Part shown: positions 1-7,637 of the stretch, piece by piece
How positions within the stretch are numbered: position 1 is the first letter of the stretch
Layout of the letters: each line of letters starts with the position of its first letter
From: Rhodobacterales bacterium UBA7416
GTDB taxonomy: Bacteria; Pseudomonadota; Alphaproteobacteria; Rhodobacterales; Rhodobacteraceae
Direction of reading: 5' to 3'
DNA length: 15,475 nt
Assembly: GCA_002469545.1 (NCBI GenBank)
Contig: DKMK01000050.1
Span: 1 to 15,475, forward strand
Program-made: the position numbers and the translations under genes
Notes under the pieces: model-generated
Told to the model about the DNA's origin: nothing
What the model saw: only the letters and a program-made list of their open reading frames with translations
Databases searched by the model: none

Positions 1-2
1 AA

Positions 3-74
3 CTAAACGCGGACAAGTCCAGTTGGCAACAATAAAGCAGTGGCCAGAACGGCCTTGGCGAAATGTTTTTTCAT
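3..74 (-). CDS. 23-codon signal-peptide-like reading frame at window edge (possibly broken gene)
   Basis: Reading the minus strand from an ATG at 74 gives a Lys-Lys-His N-terminus, a hydrophobic run (AKAVLATALLLPTGL) and then a TAG stop at 5..3. An AGGA sits about ten bases upstream of the ATG, which is a plausible if distant ribosome binding site. The shape is that of a Sec signal peptide, but it ends before any cleavage site or mature protein. It may be a secreted protein gene interrupted by a premature stop or frameshift, a genuine tiny hydrophobic peptide, or chance. The frame lies 79 bases downstream of the Mth938-like gene on the same strand. The rest of the locus is outside the window, so I cannot decide between these. 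Confidence 0.3.
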   Translation of the reverse strand: MKKHFAKAVLATALLLPTGLVRV

Positions 75-117
75 TTTTGAAATATCCTAAATATTAATGA
101 TTTCGTGGGAAAATTAT

Positions 118-131
118 CAACTTGAAAGTTG
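118..131 (-). terminator. weak hairpin after the Mth938-like gene
   Basis: On the minus strand, 22 bases after the TAG of the Mth938-like gene, CAACT and AGTTG form a 5-bp stem around a TTCA tetraloop. It is followed by ATAATTTTCCC, a short T-rich stretch. This resembles a weak intrinsic terminator. The stem is short and AT-rich, so termination is a guess. Confidence 0.3.
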
Positions 132-152
132 CAACACAAGCACTATTACAGC

Positions 153-506
153 CTAAACGGGCAAAACAGCCAAGGCCACACGGCGGTCTTCAGACAATAA
201 TACATTATATGTCCGGCACGCGCTGGCACTGCCCATGACCTCGAACGGCACTTGCGCCGCCTCAAGCTTGGCAACGACATCTTTTGGCAATGGCGCGATA
301 TCTGCGCCCATACCAATAAAAACCACGTCGGCACTGTCTTTCGCATCGATCAAGGGTTGTAAATCACCCAACCCCGCCCAAGGCATCACACCATCCTCGG
401 TTAGCATCAACGCACCTTCAACGACTTCGCCTGCAATGCGGAAAAACCCTGGCCCGTATGCATCCACCGGCAGTTGCCCTGTAAATTTGATTTCATTTAC
501 TTCCAT
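153..506 (-). CDS. Mth938-like domain protein (DUF498 / NDUFAF3-like family)
   Basis: A 117-residue soluble protein, the usual size for single-domain members of the Mth938-like family. It opens with a VNEIKFTGQLPVDAYGPGFFRI strand region, then GVMPW, then a VVFIGMGADIAPLP segment (residues about 61-74) and a C-terminal part ending SACRTYNVLLSEDRRVALAVLPV. The G-x-G after a hydrophobic strand and the late 'A-CRTYN-L--E-R-V-A-L' segment are typical of the family. Human NDUFAF3 of this family helps assemble respiratory complex I; the bacterial role is not established. The ATG at 506 is preceded by a strong AAGGAG that partly overlaps the end of the exporter gene upstream, only 12 bases away, so it is probably the last gene of the yajC-secDF transcript. 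In related bacteria I recall it directly after secF; here an exporter gene lies between. Confidence 0.85.
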   Translation of the reverse strand: MEVNEIKFTGQLPVDAYGPGFFRIAGEVVEGALMLTEDGVMPWAGLGDLQPLIDAKDSADVVFIGMGADIAPLPKDVVAKLEAAQVPFEVMGSASACRTYNVLLSEDRRVALAVLPV

Positions 507-518
507 CTCAAACGCTCC

Positions 519-1277
519 TTAATGTCCCATATCCCAAATCGGCATTCCCATAATCGCACTTCCTGCGATCAACGCATATGCAACACGGCGATAAATATAT
601 TCCTTTTCAGGATTGAAAATACGCGCCCCAACCAGACCCGCAATCGTATATGGAACCGCCAACAAAAGACCGATCATCAACGGCAATGCCGCCAACAATC
701 CCTTAGTCAAAAACATCAAAAATGCCACTATATCCACAAAAAACAGATACAACATCGTATTGCCACGGATCACAGCTGGGCGGCGTGCACTGGTCATATA
801 AGACAATATCACCGCCGGCCCCGGCAATGCGGCAATCCCCATCATAAATCCACTGATGCACCCAATGCAGCTGGTCATCACATCATTCAACGGATTGCGA
901 TACCGCCACCCACTTAACAACAGGGCCAACATCGTAATCGACAATCCCGACACCATCCAACGAAACGCAATCGGATCAATTCGCGTCAGGAAATAAATAC
1001 CACACGGCAACCCGATTAAGGCGCCAATCCCCAACAACCCAACATCACGCGGTTCACTATCGCGCCAAGCGCGTGGCAATAATGGAATGGGGCCGAATAA
1101 ATCGAACACAAACATGATAATAATGGCCCAAACGGGTGACACAACCGTGGCGGCCAATGGCACAAAAACCAACGCCGTACCAAATCCGGCAAATCCACGG
1201 ACCAAGCCACCCAAAATCACTGCAAAAATCAGTAATGGCAAACCGTCAAATGACAGCGCCTGCCAAACCAATTCCAT
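519..1277 (-). CDS. TSUP family (TauE/SafE-like) membrane exporter
   Basis: A 252-residue, very hydrophobic protein with about seven or eight predicted membrane segments. The N-terminal motif GGLVRGFAGFGTALVFVPL (residues 23-41) and a weaker second copy around ISGFMMGIAALPGPAVI (about 131-147) are the two internally repeated glycine-rich motifs of the 4-toluene sulfonate uptake permease (TSUP, TauE/SafE, former DUF81) family. Members move sulfite, sulfoacetate or other organosulfur and organic anions across the inner membrane; the substrate here cannot be told from sequence. The ATG shares its A with the TGA of secF, so translation is likely coupled. No strong Shine-Dalgarno is visible, which fits coupling. 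Its location in a Sec-accessory operon is not explained by any known functional link and may reflect a hitch-hiking insertion. Confidence 0.85.
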   Translation of the reverse strand: MELVWQALSFDGLPLLIFAVILGGLVRGFAGFGTALVFVPLAATVVSPVWAIIIMFVFDLFGPIPLLPRAWRDSEPRDVGLLGIGALIGLPCGIYFLTRIDPIAFRWMVSGLSITMLALLLSGWRYRNPLNDVMTSCIGCISGFMMGIAALPGPAVILSYMTSARRPAVIRGNTMLYLFFVDIVAFLMFLTKGLLAALPLMIGLLLAVPYTIAGLVGARIFNPEKEYIYRRVAYALIAGSAIMGMPIWDMGH

Positions 1278-2245
1278 CAGGCATCAACACCAGCAAATTG
1301 CGTACCCGCCTTACCGTCGTTCACTTTATCCCAGTCGCGTTTCACCCCAAGGCGAAGCAGAATACTAGAAGCTACAAATACAGAACTATATGTCCCGACA
1401 ATAACACCCCAGATCATCGCGAATACGAACCCATGGATCACATCACCGCCCAAAACGAACAGGCTGCCTAACGCGATCAATGTCGTCACCGACGTCATCA
1501 CAGTCCGCGACAGCGTCTCGTTAATCGACATGTTCAGCAACTCTTTCAGCGGTGTCTTCTTATATTTGCGCAGGTTTTCACGCACGCGGTCGAACACAAC
1601 CACAGTATCGTTCAAAGAATACCCAACAATGGTCAGCAACGCCGCAATAATCGCCAAATCGAACTTGATCTGCAACAGGCTGAAAACACCAATCGTCAAA
1701 ACGATATCATGCACCAACGCCGCAATCGCGCCGACAGAAAACTGCCATTCGAACCGCAACCAGATATAAAATAATACGGCCCCAATTGACGCAACAACCG
1801 CAATAATCGCAGATTGCACCAACTCGCCAGAAACCTCAGGGCCAACACTTTCCGTTTGCGGGAATGTCATGGAACCATCAACAGCCAACAACACGGCTTT
1901 CACAGCCTTAACAACTTCAACAGATGCCGCCTCTTCGCCGTCTTGGGCCTCAAAACGGATTTGCGCAGCATGCAGGTCTGGCTTTGCAACATCTTTAATT
2001 TCAGTGACAGATACATCACCCAAATTTAACGTTGCCAATGCCGCGCGGTATGCACCTACATCCACTGAATTTTCAGAATCCGTACGGATGGTTGTGCCGC
2101 CTTTGAAATCAATGCCCAAATTCAATCCCATGGAAAAGAATAAAAACACCGACAAGATCATCGCCAGAATTGATGCACCAAAAGTCACTTTGGTCAGCTT
2201 GAAAAAATCAATCTTCGTCTCAGAAGGAACCAGTTTTAAACGCAT
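1277..2245 (-). CDS. secF: protein translocase subunit SecF
   Basis: SecF, 322 residues, a normal length for the stand-alone protein. It has one N-terminal membrane segment (about 20-40) followed by the signature LNLGIDFKGG (41-50), a periplasmic domain (about 55-140), then five membrane segments. The RFEWQFSVGAIAALVHD stretch (164-180) and the LNDTVVVFDRVREN motif (211-224) are diagnostic; the Asp and Arg residues there are part of the proton-conducting core shared with RND transporters. With SecD and YajC it uses the proton motive force to help pull preproteins through SecYEG on the periplasmic side. A clear AGGAGC lies seven bases before the ATG. The gap to secD is 10 bases and the stop overlaps the next gene by one base. 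Confidence 0.97.
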   Translation of the reverse strand: MRLKLVPSETKIDFFKLTKVTFGASILAMILSVFLFFSMGLNLGIDFKGGTTIRTDSENSVDVGAYRAALATLNLGDVSVTEIKDVAKPDLHAAQIRFEAQDGEEAASVEVVKAVKAVLLAVDGSMTFPQTESVGPEVSGELVQSAIIAVVASIGAVLFYIWLRFEWQFSVGAIAALVHDIVLTIGVFSLLQIKFDLAIIAALLTIVGYSLNDTVVVFDRVRENLRKYKKTPLKELLNMSINETLSRTVMTSVTTLIALGSLFVLGGDVIHGFVFAMIWGVIVGTYSSVFVASSILLRLGVKRDWDKVNDGKAGTQFAGVDA

Positions 2246-2255
2246 TTTATTGCTC

Positions 2256-3917
2256 CTATACTTGGATTGTTTTGGGACGGGTTTTCTTGATCCAGATGGA
2301 AATCAACAAACGCGTAACCCAGATGGCTGTGAATACAGATGTCACGATCCCAATGCCCAATGTGATTGAGAACCCTTTGACCGGGCCAGAACCAAACACC
2401 AACAAGATCACAGCAGCGATCAACGTGGTGATATTCGCATCGATAATCGCACTAAACGCACGCTCATATCCAACTTCGATTGCCTTCATTGGGGTGCGGG
2501 CCTTTTTCAGCTCTTCGCGAATACGTTCAAACACCAATACATTGGCATCCACCGCCATCCCGATTGTTAAAACGATCCCAGCAATACCTGGTAATGTCAG
2601 CGTCGCACCGATGATGCTTAACAAGCCAAAGATAAGCGCGACGTTCACAATCAACGCGATATTGGCAAACAAACCAAACAAACCGTAACTCAGCACCATA
2701 AACACCAACACGGCCATAAACGCGACGATACAGGCCAATGTCCCCGCATCAATACTATCTTGTCCCAAGTCAGGGCCAACAGTACTTTCTTGCAAATATT
2801 CCAATTCCGCAGGCAACGCACCCGCGCGCAATTGAATGGACATCAATGTCGTACTTTCAACAGTGAACTGCCCAGTGATAATACCCGATCCGCCTGGAAT
2901 ATGGCTTTGGATCGTGGGGGCCGAAACCACCTCTTGGTCCAAAACAATCGCAAACGGCTTGCCGATATTTTCCGCTGTATATTTCCCAAATATCCGCGCA
3001 CCAGTTGTGTTCAGACGAAAGTTAACCGCAGGGCGATTGTTTTGATCAAACGCTGGCTGCGCATCGGTCAAATGTTCACCCGTAATAACTGGTGATTTAT
3101 CTAAGATATAATAAACACCGGTTTCATCTTGTGCAGGATATATTATTTGGCGCGCACGCAATGGCGCATCTGCATTGCTTGTACGGCTAACAACAGCATG
3201 GAATGTCAATTTCGCCGTCTTACCAATAATACCTTTTAATTCTTCTGCCGATCCAATACCCGGCACTTGGATCAAGATGCGATCACTGCCTTGGCGTTGA
3301 ATTGTCGGCTCGCGCGTCCCTGCTTCGTCAACACGACGGCGAATAATTTCCAAAGATTGCTCCATGGTGCGTGTATCCGTTGCGATTTTTTCCGCTTCGG
3401 ACAACTTAACCAACAAAACGCCACCATCGGCACTGACATCAATGTCGTTTGATCCCGCACCCGACAGACTGACCACTGGTCGCGCCAGTGCGGTCACAAC
3501 CTCAATCGCCCGCGCCATCTGATCTGGCTCCGAAATACGCACACGTAATTCGTCACCAACACTATCAACACGGCGAATAGTACCAATCGTTGCACGTTCA
3601 ACCCGCAATGCATTGCGCACTTCGGGCCAATAATCATCCATACGACTTTCGTACACTTGATCAACTTTGACACGCGCCAACAAATGCGCACCGCCGCGCA
3701 AATCCAGCCCCAAATTCACCAAGGCACTTGGTAAATAAGACGGCCAATTTTGTGCCGCCTGTGCCGTCTCTGCGCTGGTATCACCAGCAACAATCGCCGC
3801 GCGGGCATCATTCACCGCTTCAACGCGGCTGTAAAACCCGTTTGGCATGGCAAACAAAAAACCCAAGGCGACGACGCCCCAGATCAAGATCTTCTTGGTC
3901 AAAGAGAATTGCAACAT
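2256..3917 (-). CDS. secD: protein translocase subunit SecD
   Basis: SecD, 553 residues, within the range for alphaproteobacteria. A membrane segment at about 9-25 precedes the conserved LGLDLRGGAHLL motif (69-80). A large periplasmic region (P1 head and base, about 80-390) contains the IPGIGSAEELKGIIGKTAKLTF-type stretch and the GITGQF segment. Five membrane segments follow (about 393-545), including GMAVDANVLVFERIREE (453-469), where the Asp and Arg belong to the proton pathway. It acts with SecF and YajC at the SecYEG channel in the inner membrane. The ATG at 3917 has only a modest AGGT about nine bases upstream, and yajC ends 22 bases before it, so expression probably follows from the yajC promoter. 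Confidence 0.97.
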   Translation of the reverse strand: MLQFSLTKKILIWGVVALGFLFAMPNGFYSRVEAVNDARAAIVAGDTSAETAQAAQNWPSYLPSALVNLGLDLRGGAHLLARVKVDQVYESRMDDYWPEVRNALRVERATIGTIRRVDSVGDELRVRISEPDQMARAIEVVTALARPVVSLSGAGSNDIDVSADGGVLLVKLSEAEKIATDTRTMEQSLEIIRRRVDEAGTREPTIQRQGSDRILIQVPGIGSAEELKGIIGKTAKLTFHAVVSRTSNADAPLRARQIIYPAQDETGVYYILDKSPVITGEHLTDAQPAFDQNNRPAVNFRLNTTGARIFGKYTAENIGKPFAIVLDQEVVSAPTIQSHIPGGSGIITGQFTVESTTLMSIQLRAGALPAELEYLQESTVGPDLGQDSIDAGTLACIVAFMAVLVFMVLSYGLFGLFANIALIVNVALIFGLLSIIGATLTLPGIAGIVLTIGMAVDANVLVFERIREELKKARTPMKAIEVGYERAFSAIIDANITTLIAAVILLVFGSGPVKGFSITLGIGIVTSVFTAIWVTRLLISIWIKKTRPKTIQV

Positions 3918-3939
3918 GTTGCTGGTACCTATTATGAAC

Positions 3940-4260
3940 TTACTTCGCAGGCTCAGTTTTGTTTAAAACTTGGCTGATTGTGTGCTGAACGACTTTAACT
4001 TTAACGCCAGTTGAAATTTCAACTTCAACGTCATTGTCTGCGCCAACTTTAGTTACTTTGCCGATCAAACCACCAGCAGTCACAACTTGATCACCCTTAC
4101 GCAATGCAGCAACCATCGCTTGGTGTTGCTTAATCTTCTTTTGCTGTGGACGGATCATCAAAAAATACATGATACCAAAAATCAAAACCAACGGCATCAT
4201 GCTCGTTAATCCACCACCAAGACCACCAGCGGCCTGTGCATATGCAGGAGTTGCAAACAT
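3940..4260 (-). CDS. yajC: Sec translocase accessory subunit YajC
   Basis: YajC of 106 residues: a short Ala/Gly-rich N-terminus (MFATPAYAQAAGG), one membrane segment (about 21-37) ending in the hallmark MIRPQQKKIKQHQ (35-47), then a cytoplasmic domain with LRKGDQVVTAGGLIGKV (53-69). It is the small partner of SecDF. An open frame extends 32 residues further upstream, but I chose the ATG at 4260 because GAGGAAATAAGT directly precedes it, and because the upstream residues are unlike YajC. First gene of the minus-strand yajC-secD-secF run and transcribed divergently from the DUF1294 gene. Confidence 0.95.
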   Translation of the reverse strand: MFATPAYAQAAGGLGGGLTSMMPLVLIFGIMYFLMIRPQQKKIKQHQAMVAALRKGDQVVTAGGLIGKVTKVGADNDVEVEISTGVKVKVVQHTISQVLNKTEPAK

Positions 4261-4281
4261 ACTTATTTCCTCACTGTTAAA

Positions 4282-4297
4282 GGGCAAAAATCTGCCC
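4282..4297 (-). promoter_or_regulatory. hairpin in the probable yajC leader
   Basis: GGGCA and TGCCC form a perfect 5-bp stem around a 6-base loop, 22 bases upstream of the yajC start codon. It lies between the putative promoter and the Shine-Dalgarno. It could influence leader stability or translation, but the stem is short and may be chance. Confidence 0.2.
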
Positions 4298-4316
4298 GAA
4301 AAAATCACTACGCGAA

Positions 4317-4345
4317 TACCTACCCGCTGTCCCATTGCTTGGCAA
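4317..4345 (-). promoter_or_regulatory. candidate promoter for yajC-secDF
   Basis: Read on the minus strand, TTGCCA (4345-4340) and TAGGTA (4322-4317) are separated by 17 bases. The -35 is good and the -10 is poor. It lies in the only sizeable gap upstream of yajC, so a promoter must be close by; this exact site is uncertain. Its -35 overlaps that of the divergent candidate promoter. Confidence 0.25.
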
Positions 4346-4363
4346 GGACATCCCACCTATGCT
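4335..4363 (+). promoter_or_regulatory. candidate promoter for the DUF1294 gene
   Basis: TTGCTT (4335-4340), a 17-base spacer and TATGCT (4358-4363) fit a housekeeping sigma-factor promoter, with transcription expected to start about 30 bases before the ATG at 4402. Assigned by pattern only. Confidence 0.35.
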
Positions 4364-4401
4364 GTCAGATAATTGGAATTTGTTTTAATCACAGGTGAAC
4401 T

Positions 4402-4722
4402 ATGACACCACTCATGGCAATTATCGCCTATTTATTGGCGATCAATCTCATTACCCTCATGTTGTTTTGGTGGGATAGACGCCGTGCATTCCTACAAAAA
4501 CGCCGTTTCTCGGAACGCACGTTACTAATCTACGTTGCCGCAGGTGGCGCATTGGGTGCATTGCGCGCCATGCATTTGTATCACGTTAAATTCCACAAAC
4601 ACAGCTTCAAGCGCAAAATATGGATCATACTTGTACTTCAAATTATCATTGTCGCAGCCTACATCTACCTACGTTCACACCCTACGTTTTGGACAGACCT
4701 ACCCGAAACCCTGCGCCTTTAG
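4402..4722 (+). CDS. small DUF1294 family membrane protein
   Basis: A 106-residue protein with three hydrophobic segments (about 5-23, 40-54 and 72-90). After the first segment comes WWDRRRAFLQKRRFSERTLL (23-42) and then GGALGALRAM (48-57) and HVKFHKHSFK (61-70). The order 'hydrophobic helix - WDKRRA-like - R-E-LL - GG-GA - H-K--K--F' is the signature of DUF1294, a family of small inner-membrane proteins of unknown function. AGGTGA five bases before the ATG is a good ribosome binding site. The C-terminal extension beyond residue 90 (ending TDLPETLRL) is poorly conserved in my memory of the family. It is divergent from yajC and 77 bases upstream of serS, from which it appears separately promoted. 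Confidence 0.75.
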   Translation: MTPLMAIIAYLLAINLITLMLFWWDRRRAFLQKRRFSERTLLIYVAAGGALGALRAMHLYHVKFHKHSFKRKIWIILVLQIIIVAAYIYLRSHPTFWTDLPETLRL

Positions 4723-4728
4723 ACGCAT

Positions 4729-4758
4729 TTGTCATTCCCCTCTTAACCTTGGTAAAAT
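4729..4758 (+). promoter_or_regulatory. candidate serS promoter
   Basis: TTGTCA (4729-4734) and TAAAAT (4753-4758) are each one base off the sigma-70 consensus and 18 bases apart. They lie just after the DUF1294 stop codon and about 40 bases before the serS ATG. I see no T-box or other recognisable riboswitch in the short leader. Confidence 0.45.
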
Positions 4759-4799
4759 TTTGGTGCATAAGCCGATAAAGATAATCCAAGAGGTCTCAC

Positions 4800-6092
4800 A
4801 TGCATGACATCCGCGCAATTCGCGAAAACCCAACCGCTTTTGATGCCGCATTGGCACGTCGTGGCAATGACCCGATGTCGCCAACAATTTTGGCAATCGA
4901 CGAAGAGCGTCGCGCAAAAATTACACGCGCAGAGGCCGCATTGGCTGAACGCAACGCCGCATCCAAATTGGTTGGCGCGGCCAAAGCATCTGGCGACGAC
5001 GCCGAATTCGAACGCCTACGCGCGCTTGTGTCTGACAAAAAAACAGAAGTCGCCGCATTAGAAGAAGAAGCAAAAGGCATGGATGCCAAACTCAACGATC
5101 TGTTGATGACCATCCCGAACCTGCCTTACGACGATGCTCCAATGGGCGCCGATGAAAACGACAACGTCGAAATGCACAAATGGGGCACACCGCCTGTATT
5201 GGATTTTGAACCTGTCGAACACTTCGACATCAAATCTGTCACCCGCGGCATGGATTTCGAAACAGCTGCGAAACTTTCTGGTTCTCGTTTCGTGATACTT
5301 TCTGGCGCAATCGCCCGCACCCACCGCGCCTTGGCGCAATTCATGCTGGACGTACACACCACAGAAAACGGCCTAACAGAGGTAAACGCACCCGTTCTGG
5401 TGCGCGATGAAACTATGCTTGGCACCGGCCAACTACCAAAGTTTGCCGAAGACAGCTATCAAACCACAAACGGCTGGTGGTTAATCCCAACATCCGAAGT
5501 AACCCTCACCAGCATTCCCGCTGGCACAACAATGGACGACGAAAGCCTGCCAAAACGCTTCACAGCACACTCCTTATGCTTCCGCTCCGAAGCAGGCTCA
5601 GCAGGTCGCGACACATCTGGCATGCTACGCCAACATCAATTCGAAAAAGTCGAAATGGTATCGATCACAAAACCCGAAGAATCCGATGCTGAATTGGAAC
5701 GCATGACAAAATGCGCCGAAGGTATCTTGGAACGCCTCAACTTGGCCTATCGTACTGTCAAACTTTGCACAGGCGACATGGGCTTTGGCGCACGCCGCAC
5801 ATACGACATCGAGGTTTGGCTACCAGGTCAAAACACCTACCGCGAAATCAGCTCTTGTTCCACCTGCGGCGATTTCCAATCTCGTCGCATGAACGCCCGC
5901 TTCAAACGCACAGGCGAAAAGAAACCAGAATTCGTCCACACGTTGAACGGTTCAGGCTTGGCCGTAGGCCGTTGCCTCATCGCCGTCCTCGAAAACGGCC
6001 AACAGGCCGATGGTTCCGTAAACCTACCAGACGTCTTGCACCCCTACATGGGCGGCAAAACAAAAATCAACGCGGATGGTTCACTGGGCTAA
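4800..6092 (+). CDS. serS: seryl-tRNA synthetase
   Basis: SerRS, 430 residues, the same length as typical bacterial enzymes. It charges tRNA-Ser (and tRNA-Sec where present) with serine in the cytoplasm. Residues 1-110 form the tRNA-binding coiled coil (MHDIRAIRENP start, long Ala/Glu/Lys-rich helices around 35-100, ending MTIPNLPYDDAP). The class II catalytic core follows: LIPTSEV (228-234) for serine binding, motif 2 CFRSEAGSAGRDTSGMLRQHQF (260-281) and motif 3 NGSGLAVGRCLIAVLEN (383-399). All expected active-site residues appear present. AAGAGG lies seven bases before the ATG. An ATG-containing frame further upstream does not exist, so the start is secure. It is followed by a strong hairpin. 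Confidence 0.98.
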   Translation: MHDIRAIRENPTAFDAALARRGNDPMSPTILAIDEERRAKITRAEAALAERNAASKLVGAAKASGDDAEFERLRALVSDKKTEVAALEEEAKGMDAKLNDLLMTIPNLPYDDAPMGADENDNVEMHKWGTPPVLDFEPVEHFDIKSVTRGMDFETAAKLSGSRFVILSGAIARTHRALAQFMLDVHTTENGLTEVNAPVLVRDETMLGTGQLPKFAEDSYQTTNGWWLIPTSEVTLTSIPAGTTMDDESLPKRFTAHSLCFRSEAGSAGRDTSGMLRQHQFEKVEMVSITKPEESDAELERMTKCAEGILERLNLAYRTVKLCTGDMGFGARRTYDIEVWLPGQNTYREISSCSTCGDFQSRRMNARFKRTGEKKPEFVHTLNGSGLAVGRCLIAVLENGQQADGSVNLPDVLHPYMGGKTKINADGSLG

Positions 6093-6100
6093 TTTCACCC

Positions 6101-6132
6101 CCCCACAGGCCGAACATCATCGGCCTGTGGGG
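6101..6132 (+). terminator. strong 13-bp hairpin after serS
   Basis: CCCCACAGGCCGA and TCGGCCTGTGGGG form a perfect 13-bp stem around a 6-base loop (ACATCA), starting 9 bases after the serS stop. No T-run follows on either strand, so it is an imperfect intrinsic terminator by E. coli rules. Position and strength still make transcription termination or 3'-end protection the most likely role. Confidence 0.6.
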
Positions 6133-6191
6133 AAACACCCGCCGGGCAAATACACCACCGAAGCACCGCAAACATTTCAGCAAGGTTCGCT

Positions 6192-6785
6192 ATGCATGTA
6201 TTGACCATCCTAGATCACCCGAACCCATCTTCATTCAGCGCCGCCGCGGCTCAACACTTCATGGATGGCGCCAAAGCAGCGGGCCACACCGTCGAACTGG
6301 CCGATCTCCACGCCGAAAATTTTGATCCCCGTTGGTCCATGGCCGATATTGATGCAGAAAACCACGCAACTGTTCCCCCCGACATCCAAATCGAACAGGA
6401 TCGGATCGCACGCGCCGATGCAATTTGTCTCGTATTTCCGTTATTTTGGTGGGGCATGCCTGCGATGACCAAAGGTTGGGTCGATCGTGTTTGGTCATGG
6501 GGATGGGCCTATGACCAATTGGATAACCCTGATCAATCCCTTCAAAGACCCCGCTCTGGCGTATTGCTCATACCCACAGGTGCGCGCTCGAATGAAATGG
6601 AAGCGGATGGCTATCTCTCGGCATTAGATACCGCTTGGACCAAGGGCACATTTGGATATTTTGGATTTACCCCTCGAAAGCTTGAAATCCTTTACGGCTC
6701 GAAAGGTTCACCAGAGCGTAGAAAAGCCCTCCTCAAGCAAAGCTATAACGCCGGCCTAACATTAGCCTCCCCAAACAAAATGTAA
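6192..6785 (+). CDS. NAD(P)H:quinone oxidoreductase, flavodoxin-fold (flavodoxin_2 / KefF-MdaB-like)
   Basis: A 197-residue soluble flavoprotein of the NAD(P)H dehydrogenase (quinone) family. The N-terminal LTILDHPNPSSFSAAAA (4-20) is the FMN/FAD phosphate-binding loop, in the position of the 'H P - S F - - A' of DT-diaphorase relatives. ADAICLVFPLFWWGMPAMTKGWVDRVW (75-101) is the family's most recognisable block, with the flavin-contacting FPLFWW and the P-K--D-V segment; GWAYDQ (104-109) and IPTGARSNE (127-135) follow. Members reduce quinones by two electrons, limiting redox cycling, or act as KefF-type regulators. No Kef channel gene is beside it, so I infer a detoxifying quinone reductase. 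AAGG lies seven bases before the ATG. It is isolated between two hairpins. Confidence 0.82.
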   Translation: MHVLTILDHPNPSSFSAAAAQHFMDGAKAAGHTVELADLHAENFDPRWSMADIDAENHATVPPDIQIEQDRIARADAICLVFPLFWWGMPAMTKGWVDRVWSWGWAYDQLDNPDQSLQRPRSGVLLIPTGARSNEMEADGYLSALDTAWTKGTFGYFGFTPRKLEILYGSKGSPERRKALLKQSYNAGLTLASPNKM

Positions 6786-6818
6786 CCCATCCACCCCATC
6801 CTCAATTAAATCCACACA

Positions 6819-6836
6819 GACTCTTTCCACAGAGTC
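6819..6836 (+). other. short hairpin between the quinone reductase gene and surE
   Basis: GACTCT and AGAGTC form a perfect 6-bp stem with a 6-base loop (TTCCAC), 33 bases after the reductase stop. No T-run follows. Either a weak terminator or a leader element of surE; only the symmetry is seen. Confidence 0.25.
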
Positions 6837-6881
6837 CGCGATACGCTAACCCTACCACAAAACAAATCAGGGCACGCGGAC

Positions 6882-7637
6882 ATGAAAATCCTCATCACCA
6901 ACGACGACGGTATCGATGCACCGGGTCTTGCTGCGCTTTATGATATCGCATGCGGCCTAACCGACGCCGACAATATCCACACAGTCGCCCCTGCTTATGA
7001 GCAATCAGGCGTTGGTCATGCCATCACGTACACGGCCCCCGTCACCCTTGAAAAACGTGATAACCATCGCTGGGCGCTCAGCGGCACACCGGCGGATTGC
7101 GTCATTGTTGGTATATTCGAAGGCGCACATAAACCCGATCTCGTGCTCTCTGGTGTCAATCGCGGCAATAACGCAGGTCAAAACACATTCTATTCAGGCA
7201 CGGTCGGCGCAACTCTCGAGGCCGCATTACAAGGCATCCCCGCCATTGCCCTTTCGCAATTCTATGGCCCGCGTCTCGATAACCAAGACACCTTCTCCGC
7301 TGCACGCCAGCACGGTCTACAAACAATCCAAACCATCTTGGACCGCGATCTATGGCTTAACGGCACAACCCGCATCCACTACAACGTCAATTTCCCACCC
7401 TGCATTGGCGCTGAGGTCAAAGGCACCCAATTCACAACCCAAGGCTTTCGTTCAGGCGCCCCCTTCGCCACCGCCCATATCGCGGGACAACTGTTCGTCA
7501 AAGGTAAACCCCAACAGCAAGAAGATACAGGCGTCGGCACCGACATCCACACAAACATGAGCGATCAAATCGCAATCACGCCCTGTACGACAGACCTCAC
7601 AGATCAAACAATCCTACAAAGGCTCCGCCTCCCATGA
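6882..7637 (+). CDS. surE: 5'/3'-nucleotidase SurE
   Basis: SurE, 251 residues, typical length. It dephosphorylates nucleoside 5'- and 3'-monophosphates (and often short polyphosphates) in the cytoplasm with a divalent metal. The start ILITNDDGIDAPG (3-15) carries the metal ligands Asp8 and Asp9; the third ligand is the Ser in YEQSGVGHA (Ser42) and the fourth the Asn of LSGVNRGNN (Asn93). LSGTPADCV (67-75) and YSGTVGATLEAALQG (104-118) complete the family pattern. The Shine-Dalgarno is weak (GCGGAC). Its last codons overlap the start of pcm as ATGA, giving translational coupling. The surE-pcm-nlpD order matches the one known from enterobacteria. Confidence 0.97.
   Translation: MKILITNDDGIDAPGLAALYDIACGLTDADNIHTVAPAYEQSGVGHAITYTAPVTLEKRDNHRWALSGTPADCVIVGIFEGAHKPDLVLSGVNRGNNAGQNTFYSGTVGATLEAALQGIPAIALSQFYGPRLDNQDTFSAARQHGLQTIQTILDRDLWLNGTTRIHYNVNFPPCIGAEVKGTQFTTQGFRSGAPFATAHIAGQLFVKGKPQQQEDTGVGTDIHTNMSDQIAITPCTTDLTDQTILQRLRLP

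Noticed and set aside
4261..4356. N-terminal extension of YajC by 32 residues, which could suggest an arrest or leader peptide
   Set aside because: The extension has no ribosome binding site or family similarity, and GAGGAA precedes the internal ATG that gives a normal YajC.
4723..4799. T-box or other amino-acid-sensing leader before serS
   Set aside because: The gap is only 77 bases, without a specifier stem or T-box motif, and is filled by an ordinary promoter-like sequence.
5711..6325. 204-codon plus-strand frame overlapping serS and the quinone reductase gene
   Set aside because: It is out of frame with two confidently identified genes and its translation is Arg/His/Pro-rich without domains; a shadow frame.
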